From NCBI RefSeq assembly GCF_015244565.1, contig NZ_JABCQG010000003.1, positions 168,475 through 232,474 on the forward strand: DNA of 64,000 nucleotides. The letters run 5' to 3'. Below the pieces are notes generated by a model. That model was not told where the DNA came from, ran no database searches, and saw only the letters and a list, made by a program, of their open reading frames with translations. Below, piece by piece: positions 62,933-64,000 of the stretch (the stretch's first letter is position 1; each line of letters begins with the position of its first letter). Source of the stretch: Gluconobacter vitians. Lineage in GTDB: Bacteria > Pseudomonadota > Alphaproteobacteria > Acetobacterales > Acetobacteraceae. Made by a program: the position numbers and the translations under genes.

Positions 62933-63748
62933 TTGAGACTGCTGTTTCTTGGCGACATTATCGGACGTAGCGGGCGTGAAGCCATAATCCGGAACCTGGC
63001 AGACTGGCGACAGAAACTCTCGCTGGATCTGGTGGTGGCCAATGGGGAAAACGCCTCACACGGATATGGCCTGTCTCCCGATATTGCCAAGAATTTGCAC
63101 AATGCGGGGGTCGATGTGATCACGCTGGGCAATCATGCATGGGATCGCCGCGACATGATCGGCTACATCAATCAGGCTCCTCATATCGTCAGACCAGCCA
63201 ATTATCCTGCCGGAACACCAGGGCAAGGGAGCCATATCGTTGAAATCAGCCGTGGACGCCGTGCTCTGGTCATCAACGTCATGGGGCGCATCTTCATGGA
63301 CCCGCTGGACGATCCTTTCCGCGTCGTCAGTGAAATCCTGTCCCGGCATCGGCTGGGTGTGACAGTTCATGCAATCCTGATTGACGTTCATGCGGAAGCC
63401 ACCAGCGAAAAAATGGGCTTTGGAGCTTATTTCGACGGCAAGGTGTCCGTCGTGGTGGGAACGCATACGCATGTTCCGACCGCTGACCATCGCATTCTGC
63501 CTGCGGGCACGGCGTATCAGACGGATGCTGGAATGTGCGGGGACTACGATAGTGTGATTGGAATGGGAAAGCCGGCATCGCTGCATCGACTGGTCCGCAA
63601 GATTCCCGGAGATCGTCCTCAGCCTGCAGAAGGGGAGGCGACCGTCTGTGGTCTTATGGTCGAGACCGATGATGCGACAGGACTGGCCCGAAAGGTCGCT
63701 CCGCTGCGGATGGGCGGACATCTGGCGCCCAACTGGCCGGATTTCTGA
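62933..63748 (+). CDS. YmdB/TIGR00282-type metallophosphoesterase
   Basis: 271 residues from TTG 62933, 11 bases after the fau stop. Metal-binding motifs: LFLGDIIGRSGREAI, VVANGENASHGYGLS, TLGNHAWDRRDM, and VVGTHTHVPTADHRILP with AYQTDAGMCGDYDSVIGM. Members hydrolyse 2',3'-cyclic nucleotide phosphates and cyclic AMP in vitro. It is in an operon with fau. Confidence 0.93.
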   Translation: MRLLFLGDIIGRSGREAIIRNLADWRQKLSLDLVVANGENASHGYGLSPDIAKNLHNAGVDVITLGNHAWDRRDMIGYINQAPHIVRPANYPAGTPGQGSHIVEISRGRRALVINVMGRIFMDPLDDPFRVVSEILSRHRLGVTVHAILIDVHAEATSEKMGFGAYFDGKVSVVVGTHTHVPTADHRILPAGTAYQTDAGMCGDYDSVIGMGKPASLHRLVRKIPGDRPQPAEGEATVCGLMVETDDATGLARKVAPLRMGGHLAPNWPDF

Positions 63749-63876
63749 GAAAAGCAGAAAAATTGAGAAAAATCCGCCTTTTTTCGAGTGCGATTCGCAA
63801 TGAATAACGGGGGTTAGTCTTTTTTGTCGCAGAAAACCGGCACTTTCGCTGTTGATAAGTGCCTTGTGAATTCTGT

Positions 63877-63905
63877 TTGACACTGTGCTGAGCTCCCCGT
63901 ATAAG
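63877..63905 (+). promoter_or_regulatory. Consensus promoter of an rRNA operon
   Basis: TTGACA (63877-63882) and TATAAG (63900-63905) with an exact 17-base spacer. The sequence downstream is a typical pre-16S leader. Confidence 0.85.
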
Positions 63906-63911
63906 CCCGTT

Positions 63912-64000
63912 CACCGACGCGGCGGGGCTCACTTCGAGGGGTTCTGGAGCGGCGGGGCAGATGGTCTTTGAAAACTGAATATGGAATTGGAAGGGATATG
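63912..64000 (+). other. 5' leader of an rRNA operon (16S rRNA lies beyond the window)
   Basis: After the promoter the sequence runs to ATGGTCTTTGAAAACTGAAT (63961-63980), which resembles the boxA antitermination element and spacer of alphaproteobacterial pre-16S leaders. It ends with GGAAGGGATATG just before the window edge. 16S rRNA itself is not reached. Confidence 0.8.

Overview
This is high-GC alphaproteobacterial chromosome, most likely from Gluconobacter or a very close acetic acid bacterium (Acetobacteraceae). The strongest marker is a complete 808-residue membrane-bound PQQ glucose dehydrogenase (gcd). A cyanide-insensitive-type bd quinol oxidase with a 49-residue accessory protein, a zapA-6S RNA-fau arrangement and an rRNA operon leader at the right end fit the same group. 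Genus assignment is inference from gene content and protein length; no database search was possible.

Layout. 1-5.6 kb: a tightly overlapping operon encoding a membrane complex related to group 4 hydrogenases and complex I (HyfB/C/E/F/G/I-like). Its large subunit has lost the cysteines that bind NiFe, while the small subunit keeps its FeS cysteines. 5.8-9.9 kb: ROK sugar kinase, phosphatidylserine synthase and decarboxylase, a methyltransferase, and gloB. 10.0-12.6 kb: bd oxidase operon. 12.9-17.8 kb: DUF2125 protein, then ftsE-ftsX-DUF218-plsC, and a zinc-ribbon protein. 18.2-22.6 kb: two overlapping hybrid histidine kinases (one with a pseudo-receiver carrying Cys at the phosphoacceptor position) and sufE. 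22.6-26.2 kb: two small exported proteins and gcd. 26.5-32 kb: rpmI-rplT-pheS-pheT-lpxB. 32-39 kb: trpS, cytochrome c, tdk, an FKBP-type isomerase, argG, rlmN, and an NTF2-like/TetR pair with a palindromic operator. 38.4-42.7 kb: xseB-ispA-dxs-tlyA (isoprenoid precursor synthesis) and tusA. 42.8-44.6 kb: a small phage-like cassette. 44.6-50.3 kb: purine permease, AsmA-like protein, heme oxygenase, glycosyltransferase. 50.3-59.2 kb: lepA, a MotA/MotB-like pair, an OmpA-like protein, suhB and efp on the minus strand, followed by the EF-P modification genes epmB and epmA. 59.3-61.5 kb: two lipoproteins, a ThiE-like protein and an unknown. 61.6-64 kb: zapA, 6S RNA, fau, a YmdB-type phosphoesterase, and the promoter and leader of an rRNA operon cut off before 16S rRNA.

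How the genes work together. The periplasmic oxidation (gcd) and terminal oxidase (cioAB) genes reflect a respiration-centred, incomplete-oxidation lifestyle. Translation is heavily represented: L35, L20, PheST, TrpS, RlmN, TlyA, LepA, EF-P and its lysylation enzymes. Most of the window is ordinary core genome. The least ordinary parts are the hydrogenase-like complex without a NiFe site, the pseudo-receiver kinase pair and the phage-like cassette.
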